Part shown: positions 26,613 through 35,143 of the stretch, one piece after another | How positions within the stretch are numbered: the first letter of the stretch is position 1 | How the letters are laid out: each line of letters opens with the position of its first letter | From: Novosphingobium rosa NBRC 15208 | GTDB lineage: Bacteria > Pseudomonadota > Alphaproteobacteria > Sphingomonadales > Sphingomonadaceae | Assembly: GCF_001598555.1 (NCBI RefSeq) | Contig: NZ_BCZE01000035.1 | Location: 1 to 64,000 of the forward strand | Length of the DNA stretch: 64,000 nt | Reading direction: 5' to 3' | Notes under the pieces: model-generated | What the model was told of the DNA's origin: nothing | The model's input: the letters and a program-made list of their open reading frames with translations, nothing else | The model's database searches: none | Position numbers and translations under genes: made by a program

Positions 26613-28546
26613 GCCAGAAGCTCCTGTACATCAAGGACCAGCAGCACGCTGCCATCCCCCATGATCGCCGAGCCAAGCATGCCATGCGCCTGCCCCAGCA
26701 CGCCGCCATGCGGTCTGATCACCGTATCGAGGCGATGGGAGATGTTCCCGACCCGCAGCGCGACAGGACTCCCCTCGATATGCGTGACCACCAAACGGGA
26801 GGTGGGGGCGGTCATCGAGGGTAAACCAAGCAGGCCGGCAAGATCGACCACTGGAACGGCCGAACCACGCAGCACGCAGACCTGCCCAAGTCCGACCGGC
26901 TTGATGGCCGACGTGTCGATCCGGAGCGTCTCGCGAACCTGCCCGAAGGGAATGCCAAAGCGGTCCCCGTCGATCTCGACCACCAGCAACTGGGTGGTAA
27001 GGGCATGTGCCGGGAAGCGCATATGAAAGCTGGTGCCCGATCCCACCTTGCTCTCGACTGTGATGGTGCCGTGCAGACGAGTCACCGCCGCCTGCACCGC
27101 ATCCATGCCCACGCCCCGTCCGGAGAGATCGGTGATGGCGGCGGCGGTGGAAAAGCCAGGCTCGAAAATCAGGCGCAGCGCACTTTCATCATCGCTCAAG
27201 ACGGCGTCCTCGTCGAGGAGGCCGCGTTCGACGGCCATGTGGTGGATGCGAGCAGGGTCGATGCCGGTGCCGTCATCGCTGAGGGTTGCAGTGATGGCGT
27301 CGCCGTCCCTCGCAAGGGTCAGCCGCAACCGGCCCTGAGGCGGTTTGCCGGCCGCTTGCCTTGCGGCGGGCATTTCGATGCCATGATCGATGGCATTGCG
27401 CAGCAGATGGAGCAAAGGCTCGAACAGGCCCTCGGCGATCTGCTTGTCGGCTTCGATGGTTTCGCCTTCCATCGTGAAGGCCACGGACTTGCCAAGGGCG
27501 TCAGCGATTTCGCGGGCGGCACGCGGCAGGCGGCGCAGCGTGCCTTCGAGCGGCACAAGCCGGATCTGGGCCAGATGTCCATGCAGGCTGGTTGCGGCGC
27601 GTTCGATGCTAACCTGAGCACTGCGCAGCCGGGTAGCCAGGGCGCGGTCGAACCGACCCATGTCATTGGCCAGAGGTGCTAGGGAATTGATGGCGATGAC
27701 AAGATCACGAAGGCCATCCGCAAGCGCGTCGATGCGCGCCGATTCGACCCGCAGCAGGGTGCCGTCAGCCGTGATCTTCTCCCTATCGGTTTTCCGGGAA
27801 GTGCGGGGCAGGGCGGCGAACTCGACCTGATCGGGCTGCAAGCGGAAGGCGGCACGCAGATCGGCCTCATCAGCGGCGCTCAGCCCCTCGATCAGCGACA
27901 GGCACGCAAAAGGATCGAGTTCGGCGGTCCTTGGCCATGATCCCTCGGCAGGCAGGATCGCCAGCGCGACGAGATCCGGTATCGCTTCCACCACGGAGAG
28001 GGGGTCTTCACCGCGAAAGAAGCAATCCGCATCGGGGCGATAGCGAAAAGCGATCAGATCGGCGATGGACTGATCGATCTGATGGGCTTCGCGCGCAACA
28101 AGGGCGGTGAGCCAGTCTGCCGCCTGGCTGGCGGGCTCGGATGTGTCGGCTTTTGGCAGCTGATCTGCGACATGCCCGCGCAGGAGAGCAAGCACGGCGC
28201 TCGCTCGCTCGTCGGCATCGCTGGGCAGGGCACCGTCGCGTTCCATGGCATCGATCCAGCGGTCGGTCTGGTCGAGGCAGGCGGTCAGCGTATCCAGCGT
28301 TGCGGGTCGCAGCAAGGCAGCGCCTTTGCGCGCCTGTTCCAGCACATCTTCCGCTGCGTGCAACAGCCGCTCGGCCGGGGAGAGCGCAAAGATCGCAAAA
28401 GAGCCCTTGAGCGTGTGAATTGCCCGAAAGGCGCTGTCGATGGCCGCGCCGTCAACCGGATCGCGGGCCAGCGTTGCGAGATCCTTGGCCGCCTGGGCAA
28501 CCAGCTCCCGGCTTTCGATCAGGAATTGTTCGAGCAACTCGTTCAT
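26609..28546 (-). CDS. cheA: Chemotaxis histidine kinase CheA
   Basis: A 645-residue CheA. The P1/HPt domain has the acceptor His44 in AIHTLKGSFAIF. A middle region (about 160-245, with DCFFRGEDPLSVVE and ELDPFACLSLIEGLS) does not look like a standard P2 CheY-binding domain. P3 (about 265-345) has LVPLEGTLRRLPR at its end. P4 has HLLRNAIDHGIE, DDGTGID and GRGVGMDAV, and P5 is CheW-like (about 515-645, closing LVLDVQELLA). It has no receiver. It phosphorylates CheB and the CheY-like proteins under control of the MCP/CheW array. Its start overlaps the cheR stop (TAATG) and its stop overlaps the STAS gene. Confidence 0.95.
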   Translation of the reverse strand: MNELLEQFLIESRELVAQAAKDLATLARDPVDGAAIDSAFRAIHTLKGSFAIFALSPAERLLHAAEDVLEQARKGAALLRPATLDTLTACLDQTDRWIDAMERDGALPSDADERASAVLALLRGHVADQLPKADTSEPASQAADWLTALVAREAHQIDQSIADLIAFRYRPDADCFFRGEDPLSVVEAIPDLVALAILPAEGSWPRTAELDPFACLSLIEGLSAADEADLRAAFRLQPDQVEFAALPRTSRKTDREKITADGTLLRVESARIDALADGLRDLVIAINSLAPLANDMGRFDRALATRLRSAQVSIERAATSLHGHLAQIRLVPLEGTLRRLPRAAREIADALGKSVAFTMEGETIEADKQIAEGLFEPLLHLLRNAIDHGIEMPAARQAAGKPPQGRLRLTLARDGDAITATLSDDGTGIDPARIHHMAVERGLLDEDAVLSDDESALRLIFEPGFSTAAAITDLSGRGVGMDAVQAAVTRLHGTITVESKVGSGTSFHMRFPAHALTTQLLVVEIDGDRFGIPFGQVRETLRIDTSAIKPVGLGQVCVLRGSAVPVVDLAGLLGLPSMTAPTSRLVVTHIEGSPVALRVGNISHRLDTVIRPHGGVLGQAHGMLGSAIMGDGSVLLVLDVQELLA

Positions 28547-29391
28547 TATGGCCGACGATAGACGATTGCGTCGGCAAGGCGAGTCACCGTGAAGCGATCC
28601 GAGATGCGGCTCATCGACTCGCTGTGCCCGAGGCAGAGATATCCGCCCGGGTTGAGGCGATCATAAAGAGTTTCGCCCGCTGCGATGCGTGCATCATCAT
28701 CGAAGTAGATCAGCAGGTTACGGCACAAAATAACATCGAACCGGCCAAGTGGGGCCACGCTGGCCGGATCAATGAGATTGGCCTGGGTGAAGCGCACGGA
28801 TTCGCGAAGATCCGCAATGATGCGCCGCTGATGGTGTTGTTCGGGTTCGAAATAGCTGTCCAAGAGGGCTTCGGGCAGACGTGCGAGCGAACGTTGCGAG
28901 AAATTGCCCTCTACCGCTCTGGCCAAGGCGGAAGTGTCGATGTCGGATCCCACGATCTCGATGTTATAGGCATCGACCAGCGTCCAGTTTTCCAGCAACC
29001 AGATGGCGATCGAATAGGCCTCTTCCCCCGTGGCACAGGGCATCGACCAGATCCGCACCAGATCGCCAGGCGTTCGATGCCGCGTTATCGCGGGAAGAAT
29101 ATCGCGCGAGAGCGCGGCAAGCTGATGTTCTTCGCGATAGAAATAGGTTTCATTGATGGTGAAGGCGTTGATGAGCGCCTCGCGCTCACCGTCATCACCA
29201 GCAGCGAAATCAAGATAGGCGGAGGCGGTTGCCGCGCGCCGTCGAGCCATCCGTTCGGCAATGCGGCGCTCGATATAATAGCGCTTGTTCTCTCCGAAAA
29301 CCATGCCGGTCCAGCGGTGGATCAGGGTCGAAACCCGCGCAAGCTCTAGAGCGCTGAGGACCGATAAAGAAGGGAAGGACTGTCTGGTCAC
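28546..29391 (-). CDS. cheR: Chemotaxis protein methyltransferase CheR
   Basis: A 281-residue CheR: an N-terminal helical domain (about 10-75) with FGENKRYYIERRI, the TYFYREEHQL loop, and an SAM-binding domain with IWSMPCATGEEAYSIA. DVILCRNLLIYFD and GGYLCLGHSESM are typical of the second half. It methylates glutamates of the MCP. The start is GTG, in a GTGA overlap with the cheB stop. The operon's MCP does not end in the xWxxF tether that some receptors use to bind CheR. Confidence 0.95.
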   Translation of the reverse strand: MTRQSFPSLSVLSALELARVSTLIHRWTGMVFGENKRYYIERRIAERMARRRAATASAYLDFAAGDDGEREALINAFTINETYFYREEHQLAALSRDILPAITRHRTPGDLVRIWSMPCATGEEAYSIAIWLLENWTLVDAYNIEIVGSDIDTSALARAVEGNFSQRSLARLPEALLDSYFEPEQHHQRRIIADLRESVRFTQANLIDPASVAPLGRFDVILCRNLLIYFDDDARIAAGETLYDRLNPGGYLCLGHSESMSRISDRFTVTRLADAIVYRRP

Positions 29392-30473
29392 GGCGTCAGC
29401 AGCGCCATCAACTCGCCGGCGATCGTGTCAAGCGCACAGATGCGCGATGCCCCGCCCCGGCTCACCAAGGCGCCCGGCATGCCCCAGACGACAGCAGTGC
29501 TTTCGGCCTCGGCGATGGTCTGGCCACCTGCCTGCTTCAATCTGGCCATGGCTGCTGCTCCGTCATTGCCCATCCCTGTCATCAAGACCCCGATCAGCCG
29601 TTGGGGTGGGAGCAGACGCAACGCGCTGTCGACAAGGCGATCCACGCTGGGGTGCCAGAGATAGGCCTCGCTCATCGGCGCGGGCAGGGCAACCAGATGA
29701 CCGGCCCGCCGTGAAAGGATGAGATCGGCATCCCCCCGCCCGATATAGGCATGTCCGGAAGCCAGCGGGGTGGCCTTATCGACCTCCATGACATCGAGCG
29801 CGCAGAGCCGGTCAAGCCTTCGCGCGAGGGGGCCCGTGAAGGAACCGGGCATATGCTGGGCAACGAGCACGGGCCAGGGAAAGCCGGCTGGCAGGCTTCC
29901 GAGCAGCCTGTCGAGCGCGGGAGGGCCGCCGGTCGAGCAGCCGACCAGCACCAGACCGGGAATATCCGTGGGTGAGGGGTCGATTGTTGTTTGGACCGAC
30001 GCGGGAGGGTTAGATGCGGCCGGAAGGCGGCGCGGTGCTCGCGCGCGCAGCCTTTCCTGCAGTCTATGGCTGCGCGGAACGCGGGCTGTCGCGGCGGAAC
30101 GGACCCGGGCCACGAGATCCGCGGCGATGGCGTCGATCTCGAGAGACAGGGCGCCCTTGGGTTTGGGAATGAAATCCACCGCGCCCAGTGCCAGCGCTTC
30201 AAGCGTTTCCTCCGCCCCTTCAGCGGTCAGCGAGGAAACCATGACCACCGGGCACGGGTGAAGCACCATGATGCGATCGAGACAGGCAAGCCCGTCCATT
30301 TCCGGCATATGGATGTCGAGCGTGATCACATCCGGACTGAAGGTGCCAAGCTGCTCGAGCGCCTCGGCGCCATTGCGGGCCACGGCGATCTCGAAATCAC
30401 CGGCAGTGGTGAAGATTTCGGTCAGTAGGCGCCGCATCAGGGCGGAATCGTCGACGATCAGCAATTTGGTCAC
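29388..30473 (-). CDS. cheB: Chemotaxis methylesterase/response regulator CheB
   Basis: A 361-residue CheB. The receiver (1-120) has LLIVDDSALMRRLL, acceptor Asp in VITLDIHMPEMDG, Thr/Ser in VMVSSLT, and Lys in IPKPKG. A linker of about 45 residues leads to the methylesterase domain with GCSTGGPPA (nucleophile Ser), AQHMPGSF (His) and MTGMGNDGA (Asp). It demethylates the MCP when phosphorylated by CheA and so gives adaptation. The GTG start is in a GTGA overlap with the triple-CheW stop, and the stop overlaps cheR. Confidence 0.95.
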   Translation of the reverse strand: MTKLLIVDDSALMRRLLTEIFTTAGDFEIAVARNGAEALEQLGTFSPDVITLDIHMPEMDGLACLDRIMVLHPCPVVMVSSLTAEGAEETLEALALGAVDFIPKPKGALSLEIDAIAADLVARVRSAATARVPRSHRLQERLRARAPRRLPAASNPPASVQTTIDPSPTDIPGLVLVGCSTGGPPALDRLLGSLPAGFPWPVLVAQHMPGSFTGPLARRLDRLCALDVMEVDKATPLASGHAYIGRGDADLILSRRAGHLVALPAPMSEAYLWHPSVDRLVDSALRLLPPQRLIGVLMTGMGNDGAAAMARLKQAGGQTIAEAESTAVVWGMPGALVSRGGASRICALDTIAGELMALLTP

Positions 30474-31867
30474 GTTCGGGATTTCGCACCCTTCTTGCCC
30501 AGTTCGGTCAGCAGGTCGCGCTCGGCCTTGTCGAGCAATTCCTCCGGGCTCACGATCAGCACCAGACCATCCTGGCCCTCAACCGTCGCGATTTTGTCGA
30601 ACACGCGCATGCCCTCAACCCCCAGATCGGGCGCCTCGCGCAAGCAGGAGGCGGGCAGGCGGGTTACCTCCCGCACGGCATCGACCAGAAATCCGGCGGT
30701 GAGCTTTCCGATTTGCACGAGGATCACACGGGGCCTCTCCGCGACCACGCATTCGCCTTTGAAACGCTGAGCCTGATCGATCACGGGCACGATCTGGCCT
30801 CTGACCTCCATCACGCCTTTCACGAAGGCAGGCGCGCGGGGCAAGGCGGTCAGGCGGGCTGGCAACGCCGTGACTTCGAGGACGGCTTCGATGGGCAGAC
30901 CGAAATGATCCTCCCCGATCGTGAAGGTCAGGAAGGACAGGTGTTCCTCGGCCGTGAGGGCATCGCTCATGGTTTCGCCAGTCCCCGTATCGTCTGTAAG
31001 CAGCCGCGTCGTTAAGTCCTGGCCGACCAGATGATCGGTGGCGAGCACCGACAGGAGCCGCTGGCCGTCGCCACGCCTGCAGATCGCCTGAATGCGCGCC
31101 TCGCTGCCGCGATTGAGCAGCTGGGGGACCGGATCGATGGCCGTTTCGGCCACCCGCTCCACAGACTGGATCGCATCGACAACCAGACCGAGCCGATGCG
31201 CCTTGACGCGCGTGACCACGACTGACGACCGTCGTCGCCCCTCGGCCCTCTCCATGCCCAGCAGACCTGCAAGCGAGAGCAGAGGCAGGATCATGCCCCG
31301 CCAGGCGATGCTGCCCACCGTCGCCGCATCGGCATGCGGCATCAGCGTGACATCTTCGGGAAGCGCAAGAACCTCTTCCACCGCCGACAGGGGAAGCGCG
31401 AAATCCTGTTGCCCTACGGTGAAGGCAAGCATGGCGAGGCTTTCGACCTCCTCCTCGGCGCTTTCCACCGTTGGGACGGAACGACCGGATGTGGCGCGCC
31501 TCCTGCGATCGGGCATGGCGCCTGCGATCAGGGCTGCAGGATCGAGCAGCGGAACTCCGGGAGCTTCACGCCCATCCAGCAGCTGCGACACCGCTGTGAC
31601 GGCCAGCCCGACCTGCCCGTCAAGATCGGTGAGAATGATCCGTTCGCACGGCACATCCTCGCGCCCCATCAGCCGCGCGAACGAGAACACCGGAATGGCG
31701 TCACCGCGCAGACCGGCAACGCCGAGCAACGCTTCGGGCGCATGAGGCACCCGCGACAATCTGGGCGTTGGCAAGACCTCCAGCGCCGTTTCCGCCGCCA
31801 TGGCAAACCTTTCCGCGCCCAGGCGGAAGGTCAGCAATCTGGTGGCGGAGGAGGTCGCGGCGGGCAA
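30470..31867 (-). CDS. Triple CheW-domain coupling protein
   Basis: A 465-residue protein made of three CheW-like domains in tandem. The first is about 8-120 (LLTFRLGAERFAMAAETALEV, LLGVAGLRGDAIPVFSF). The second is about 140-290 (MLAFTVGQQDFALPLSAVEEV, GSIAWRGMILPLLSL), and the third about 305-455 (FLTFTIGEDHFGLPIEAVLEV, VKGVMEVRGQIVPVID). The third is the closest to ordinary CheW. The frame stays open to 32071 inside the MCP gene, but that part is a shadow. I choose TTG at 31867, 5 bases after the MCP stop, with GAGG 8 bases upstream. A coupling protein normally has one such domain; three would let one molecule bridge several kinase or receptor sites in the array. Confidence 0.9.
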   Translation of the reverse strand: MPAATSSATRLLTFRLGAERFAMAAETALEVLPTPRLSRVPHAPEALLGVAGLRGDAIPVFSFARLMGREDVPCERIILTDLDGQVGLAVTAVSQLLDGREAPGVPLLDPAALIAGAMPDRRRRATSGRSVPTVESAEEEVESLAMLAFTVGQQDFALPLSAVEEVLALPEDVTLMPHADAATVGSIAWRGMILPLLSLAGLLGMERAEGRRRSSVVVTRVKAHRLGLVVDAIQSVERVAETAIDPVPQLLNRGSEARIQAICRRGDGQRLLSVLATDHLVGQDLTTRLLTDDTGTGETMSDALTAEEHLSFLTFTIGEDHFGLPIEAVLEVTALPARLTALPRAPAFVKGVMEVRGQIVPVIDQAQRFKGECVVAERPRVILVQIGKLTAGFLVDAVREVTRLPASCLREAPDLGVEGMRVFDKIATVEGQDGLVLIVSPEELLDKAERDLLTELGKKGAKSRT

Positions 31868-31871
31868 ACGC

Positions 31872-33785
31872 TCAGGCCTCGCCAGCGGCAAGCACGGTGG
31901 CGATCGAAGCAATATCCTCGATGGCCGCAGCCAGGGCTTCTGCCGCCTCGCTTTGCTGGCGAGCAGCAGCGCTGGCATCTCGAGCGGAAACCGAGGCGAG
32001 ATCGGCAGCTTCTGCGATCTGCCGCGTCCCACTCTGGATTTCGCGGACGGCGCGCAGAATATCCTGAGCACCGGTCAGGATTACGCCATTTTTCCCGCGC
32101 GCTGTTTCCAGCCCGGCAACGACCTGCGCAAAACGCTCGACCATGGCGCGGTTGCGCTCGATTTCGGCTTCTGCTGCGCCGACGACCTGTTCCAGCTCAC
32201 GGCGGACCGTGGCGACCTGGTCCTGAATATCGCGCGCGCCCTCCTTGCCGCGCTCGCTGCTGTCTGCGGCTCCGCGCGAGAGTTTACGAATGTCGGCAGA
32301 AACCAGAGCAAAACCGCGCCCAGCCTGGCCGGCGCGGGTCGCCTCTACCGCGCCGTTGACGGCCAGCATGCTCGTTTGCACAGCGGCGAGCGCCAGGCGA
32401 TCGGTGATGGTCTCGATTTCGCGACTGGTGCTATGAAGGCCGGAGAGCAAGCCCAGAACCGCATTGATCTCGGCGATCGCCGAAGCCACGCCATTGGCAA
32501 GGCGATCGACCAGTGCGGCGCTATCGCGCGCAGCCTGGACGATCCCGACGATGCGTTCATTGGCCAGAGCGGTGCGGTCCTGCGCACGCTGGGCGGCAGC
32601 CTCGATCTGCGCCATGGCAGCATTGGACTGCGCGGTTGCAGCGGCCTGAACATCGGTGCCCCGACCAATTTGGTCAAGAGCGGTCAGGATCTGGGTTGCC
32701 GATCCCGACAGCTCCTGCACCGTCGCAGAAAGCTGCTCGGCAGCCGCAGCCACCTGTTCGGCAAGAGCCGATTGGCGGTCGTCCTGAAGTTTGCCAGTCA
32801 TTTTGGCCAATGCTTCTGCTGTTTTCTGGCTTTCTTCCAGAGAGACTGCCTGCTGCTCGGTGGCTCGCCGTGCCTCGGCGGCGGCTGCCGTCTGCTCCTC
32901 TGCGGCACTGGCGACCTGCTCAGCACCCCGTTCGGCTTCGCGCGCCGCCATTTCGGATTCGCTGGCAGCCTGTAGAATGTCCTGCGCGGCGATTCCGAGT
33001 TCGACCAGATTGTCACGCCCCGCCGCGAGCTCTGACACGACCTTACGCCCGGCCTGGGCTTCTTCGGTTGCCTGGACAGATGCGGCGCGTATTGTCTCGG
33101 AGATGCGTAGCACATCCTGCGCGATCACGGCTGAAAGCGCGCGAATTGTGCCGGCTCCAGCCTCGGAAGCTTCGGCAATCGCCCGCACTTCGTCCGCGAC
33201 GACGGAGAAACCAACGCCATCGGCGCCGGCACGGGCGGCTTCTATGGCAGCGTTGAGCGCGAGCAGGCTGGTCTGATCCGACACATCGGCCACTTCTGCC
33301 CCGACCGCGTCGATGTTGCGCGAGGCTGCTTCCAGAGCATCGATCAGCTCGACGCTGGACAATTGGCGCTGGGCGCTCAGGGTAATTGCCGCGACTGAAC
33401 TGTCGATCAATGCGCCGATCTCGCCGAAGGCTATAGCTGCCCTGTCTGTCTGCTGACGCGCCTCATCGGCTCGATCTCGCGCATCCTTGAAACCGGATCC
33501 AAGGGATGCGATCAGCCCAAGCGATTCCTGAGCGGCGCCTGCTGCTTCCTCCGCGCTGCTCGCGATATGGTCCATGGTGCGTTGCAATTCAAGCGTCGCC
33601 GCGGAGGCTTCGCCCAGCCCGCTTGCCAATTCCTGTGTCGCCTGATCAATCCTGCTTGCAGCAGTGACAGCTTTCCGTCCGGTCGACTTAACGGATGTCC
33701 GTCGGGGTTGTGCCGGTGGCGCAGCAACGGCCTCAGCCACAGACTTTGCGCGAGCACCCAGGGTCGATTTCTTTACGAGCGCCAT
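31872..33785 (-). CDS. Soluble methyl-accepting chemotaxis protein with two signalling tips
   Basis: A 637-residue, almost wholly alpha-helical coiled-coil protein, rich in Ala, Glu and Gln, with no membrane segment and no recognisable sensor domain. A basic N-terminus (1-40) precedes two MCP signalling regions. The first hairpin tip is at about 169-200, DQTSLLALNAAIEAARAG followed by GFSVVADEVR, nearly canonical. A second, diverged one is at about 469-500, VQTSMLAVNGAVEATRAG followed by GFALVSADIRKLS. Between them lie about 270 residues of heptad-like helix. MCPs normally have one tip. No CheR-tether pentapeptide ends the protein (ATVLAAGEA). It would be the cytoplasmic scaffold or receptor of this operon. 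Whether it senses anything itself is not visible. Confidence 0.9.
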   Translation of the reverse strand: MALVKKSTLGARAKSVAEAVAAPPAQPRRTSVKSTGRKAVTAASRIDQATQELASGLGEASAATLELQRTMDHIASSAEEAAGAAQESLGLIASLGSGFKDARDRADEARQQTDRAAIAFGEIGALIDSSVAAITLSAQRQLSSVELIDALEAASRNIDAVGAEVADVSDQTSLLALNAAIEAARAGADGVGFSVVADEVRAIAEASEAGAGTIRALSAVIAQDVLRISETIRAASVQATEEAQAGRKVVSELAAGRDNLVELGIAAQDILQAASESEMAAREAERGAEQVASAAEEQTAAAAEARRATEQQAVSLEESQKTAEALAKMTGKLQDDRQSALAEQVAAAAEQLSATVQELSGSATQILTALDQIGRGTDVQAAATAQSNAAMAQIEAAAQRAQDRTALANERIVGIVQAARDSAALVDRLANGVASAIAEINAVLGLLSGLHSTSREIETITDRLALAAVQTSMLAVNGAVEATRAGQAGRGFALVSADIRKLSRGAADSSERGKEGARDIQDQVATVRRELEQVVGAAEAEIERNRAMVERFAQVVAGLETARGKNGVILTGAQDILRAVREIQSGTRQIAEAADLASVSARDASAAARQQSEAAEALAAAIEDIASIATVLAAGEA

Positions 33786-33927
33786 TATTCAGTCCCGATC
33801 ATCAGTTGCGCTGGTTCTAAGGGAGCCGTGCGCGAGGCGCTAGGGGTGATGAGCAATTTTCCAACTCACCGTGTAAACCTCGGCAGGGCTGGCGCAACAG
33901 CCTTGGGAACGGAATTTCTCTGGGAGG

Positions 33928-34302
33928 TCAGGCTTCGATCATAGCGCGGATGCGACCAGCAAGCGTATCCATGGTGAAAGGCTTTGTGATCATTTCCATC
34001 CCTGGCGCCGGAAAGCCCGAGGCCATGGAGGCACTTTCGGCATAGCCGGTCATGAAGAGAATTTTGAGATCGCCGTAAAGCACCCGCGCTGCCTCCGGCA
34101 TCTGCCGGTCGTTGAGGCCGGGGAGGCCGATATCTGTGATCAGCAGATCGATCCAGCGCGGTGATTGCAGGCTATCCAGAACTGCCCGGCCGTCGTCGAC
34201 TTCGATTGCGCCATAGCCCAGCTCGGCCAGCTCCTCGACAATCAGCGTCCGCACCACCGTATCGCCCTCAACGACCAGCATGGTCTCACCGATTTCGGCC
34301 AT
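33928..34302 (-). CDS. Single-domain receiver upstream of the chemosensory operon
   Basis: A 124-residue receiver. I prefer the ATG at 34302 because AGGA lies 8 bases upstream and the product then has the normal receiver length; in-frame starts at 34317 and 34386 exist. The acceptor Asp is in LLITDIGLPG, the Thr in FMTGYAES and the Lys in ITKPF. The usual double-acid pocket after strand 1 reads VVEGD, so one of the two Mg-binding acids is replaced by Gly with an Asp one place later. It lies 142 bases upstream of the MCP gene on the same strand and may be its first operon partner. Confidence 0.85.
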   Translation of the reverse strand: MAEIGETMLVVEGDTVVRTLIVEELAELGYGAIEVDDGRAVLDSLQSPRWIDLLITDIGLPGLNDRQMPEAARVLYGDLKILFMTGYAESASMASGFPAPGMEMITKPFTMDTLAGRIRAMIEA

Positions 34303-34501
34303 GGGCAGATCCTGCATGGGCCGGTTTTCGGCGTTGTCTTTTGTATCCTCGCTGCCATCGCGGATGCGCGGAAGGTAGCCCATCACTTTCTGAATGGGCC
34401 TGGTGGAACCTATGCAGTCTCAGTCGGCTTGAATTACCGGCACTGTGCCAGTGCGCGCTCATGCGCGCCTGACACTCCGGTCACAGCCCAAGGAGGCACG
34501 C

Positions 34502-35143
34502 ATGAGCAACGGCCAAGCCGAAACACCTGAAACTCCCAAGACTTCGCAGAAGGAAGCGCCTGCGATTAAAAAGCCAGTTGGTGTCTCGTTGCCTAGAGAA
34601 CTGCCCCGCGCTGATCCGCTTCCAGGTGGCGACCGGAAGGGCGACTTAACCGTGCTGAGCGAAGATGAGCATTTCATGCGGATGGCGATTGCCGTGGCCG
34701 CGTCCGAGGGCAATGACCCGGCGCTTTCGCCCATCGGTTGCGTGATCGTTCGCCAAGGCAAAGTGCTGAGCGCCACCAAAAATGGGGTAGAGCCGCTGCA
34801 TGATGCCACTGCTCATGCCGAGATGCTGGCGATCCGCGAGAGCGGTGCTCCCTTTCCCATGGGCAATTTGGGTGGAGCGACGCTCTATTCGACGCTTCAG
34901 CCCTGCGGCATGTGCACCATGGCCTCGATCTGGGCCAAGGTGGGGCGGATCGTGTATGGTGCAGGGCGCTCTGACGTCCACCGTATGTACTTCGAGGATC
35001 GCCATATCGACACGCTGAACATCATAACCGACGCCTGGCGGCAGGATCTTTCGCTGACCGGCGGCGTGCTGCGTGAGGAGTGCGCCCGCCTCTATTTCCG
35101 ACCCTGGGACAATGTGCCAGTCGAACAGCAAGGCAATCTGTAA
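34502..35143 (+). CDS. CMP/dCMP-type nucleoside deaminase-family protein
   Basis: A 213-residue cytidine-deaminase-fold zinc hydrolase. AAGGAGG 5 bases before the ATG at 34502 decides the start. The first 55 residues are a polar, Pro/Lys/Glu-rich extension not usual for the family. The core follows with MRMAIAVAAS, the zinc/proton-shuttle motif in ATAHAEMLAI (HAE) and QPCGMCTMASIWA (PCxxC). This is the arrangement of guanine deaminase and TadA-like tRNA adenosine deaminases. The extension and the neighbours (stress-type enzymes downstream) argue against the housekeeping TadA. The substrate is undetermined. Confidence 0.85.
   Translation: MSNGQAETPETPKTSQKEAPAIKKPVGVSLPRELPRADPLPGGDRKGDLTVLSEDEHFMRMAIAVAASEGNDPALSPIGCVIVRQGKVLSATKNGVEPLHDATAHAEMLAIRESGAPFPMGNLGGATLYSTLQPCGMCTMASIWAKVGRIVYGAGRSDVHRMYFEDRHIDTLNIITDAWRQDLSLTGGVLREECARLYFRPWDNVPVEQQGNL

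Noticed and set aside
31868..32071. N-terminal extension of the triple-CheW protein into the MCP gene
   Set aside because: The extension is an alternate-frame reading of MCP coding sequence; a TTG with a spaced GAGG directly after the MCP stop fits better.
23313..34302. Flagellar chemotaxis operon
   Set aside because: No flagellar gene adjoins it, the MCP is soluble with two tips, and CheC and a hybrid kinase are present, so I do not call it a flagellar system by default.
34405..34440. Possible EcfG-type stress promoter (GGAAC element) before the deaminase gene
   Set aside because: A GGAAC is present, but at 16-17 bases downstream the expected CGTT is not found, so the match is too weak to report.
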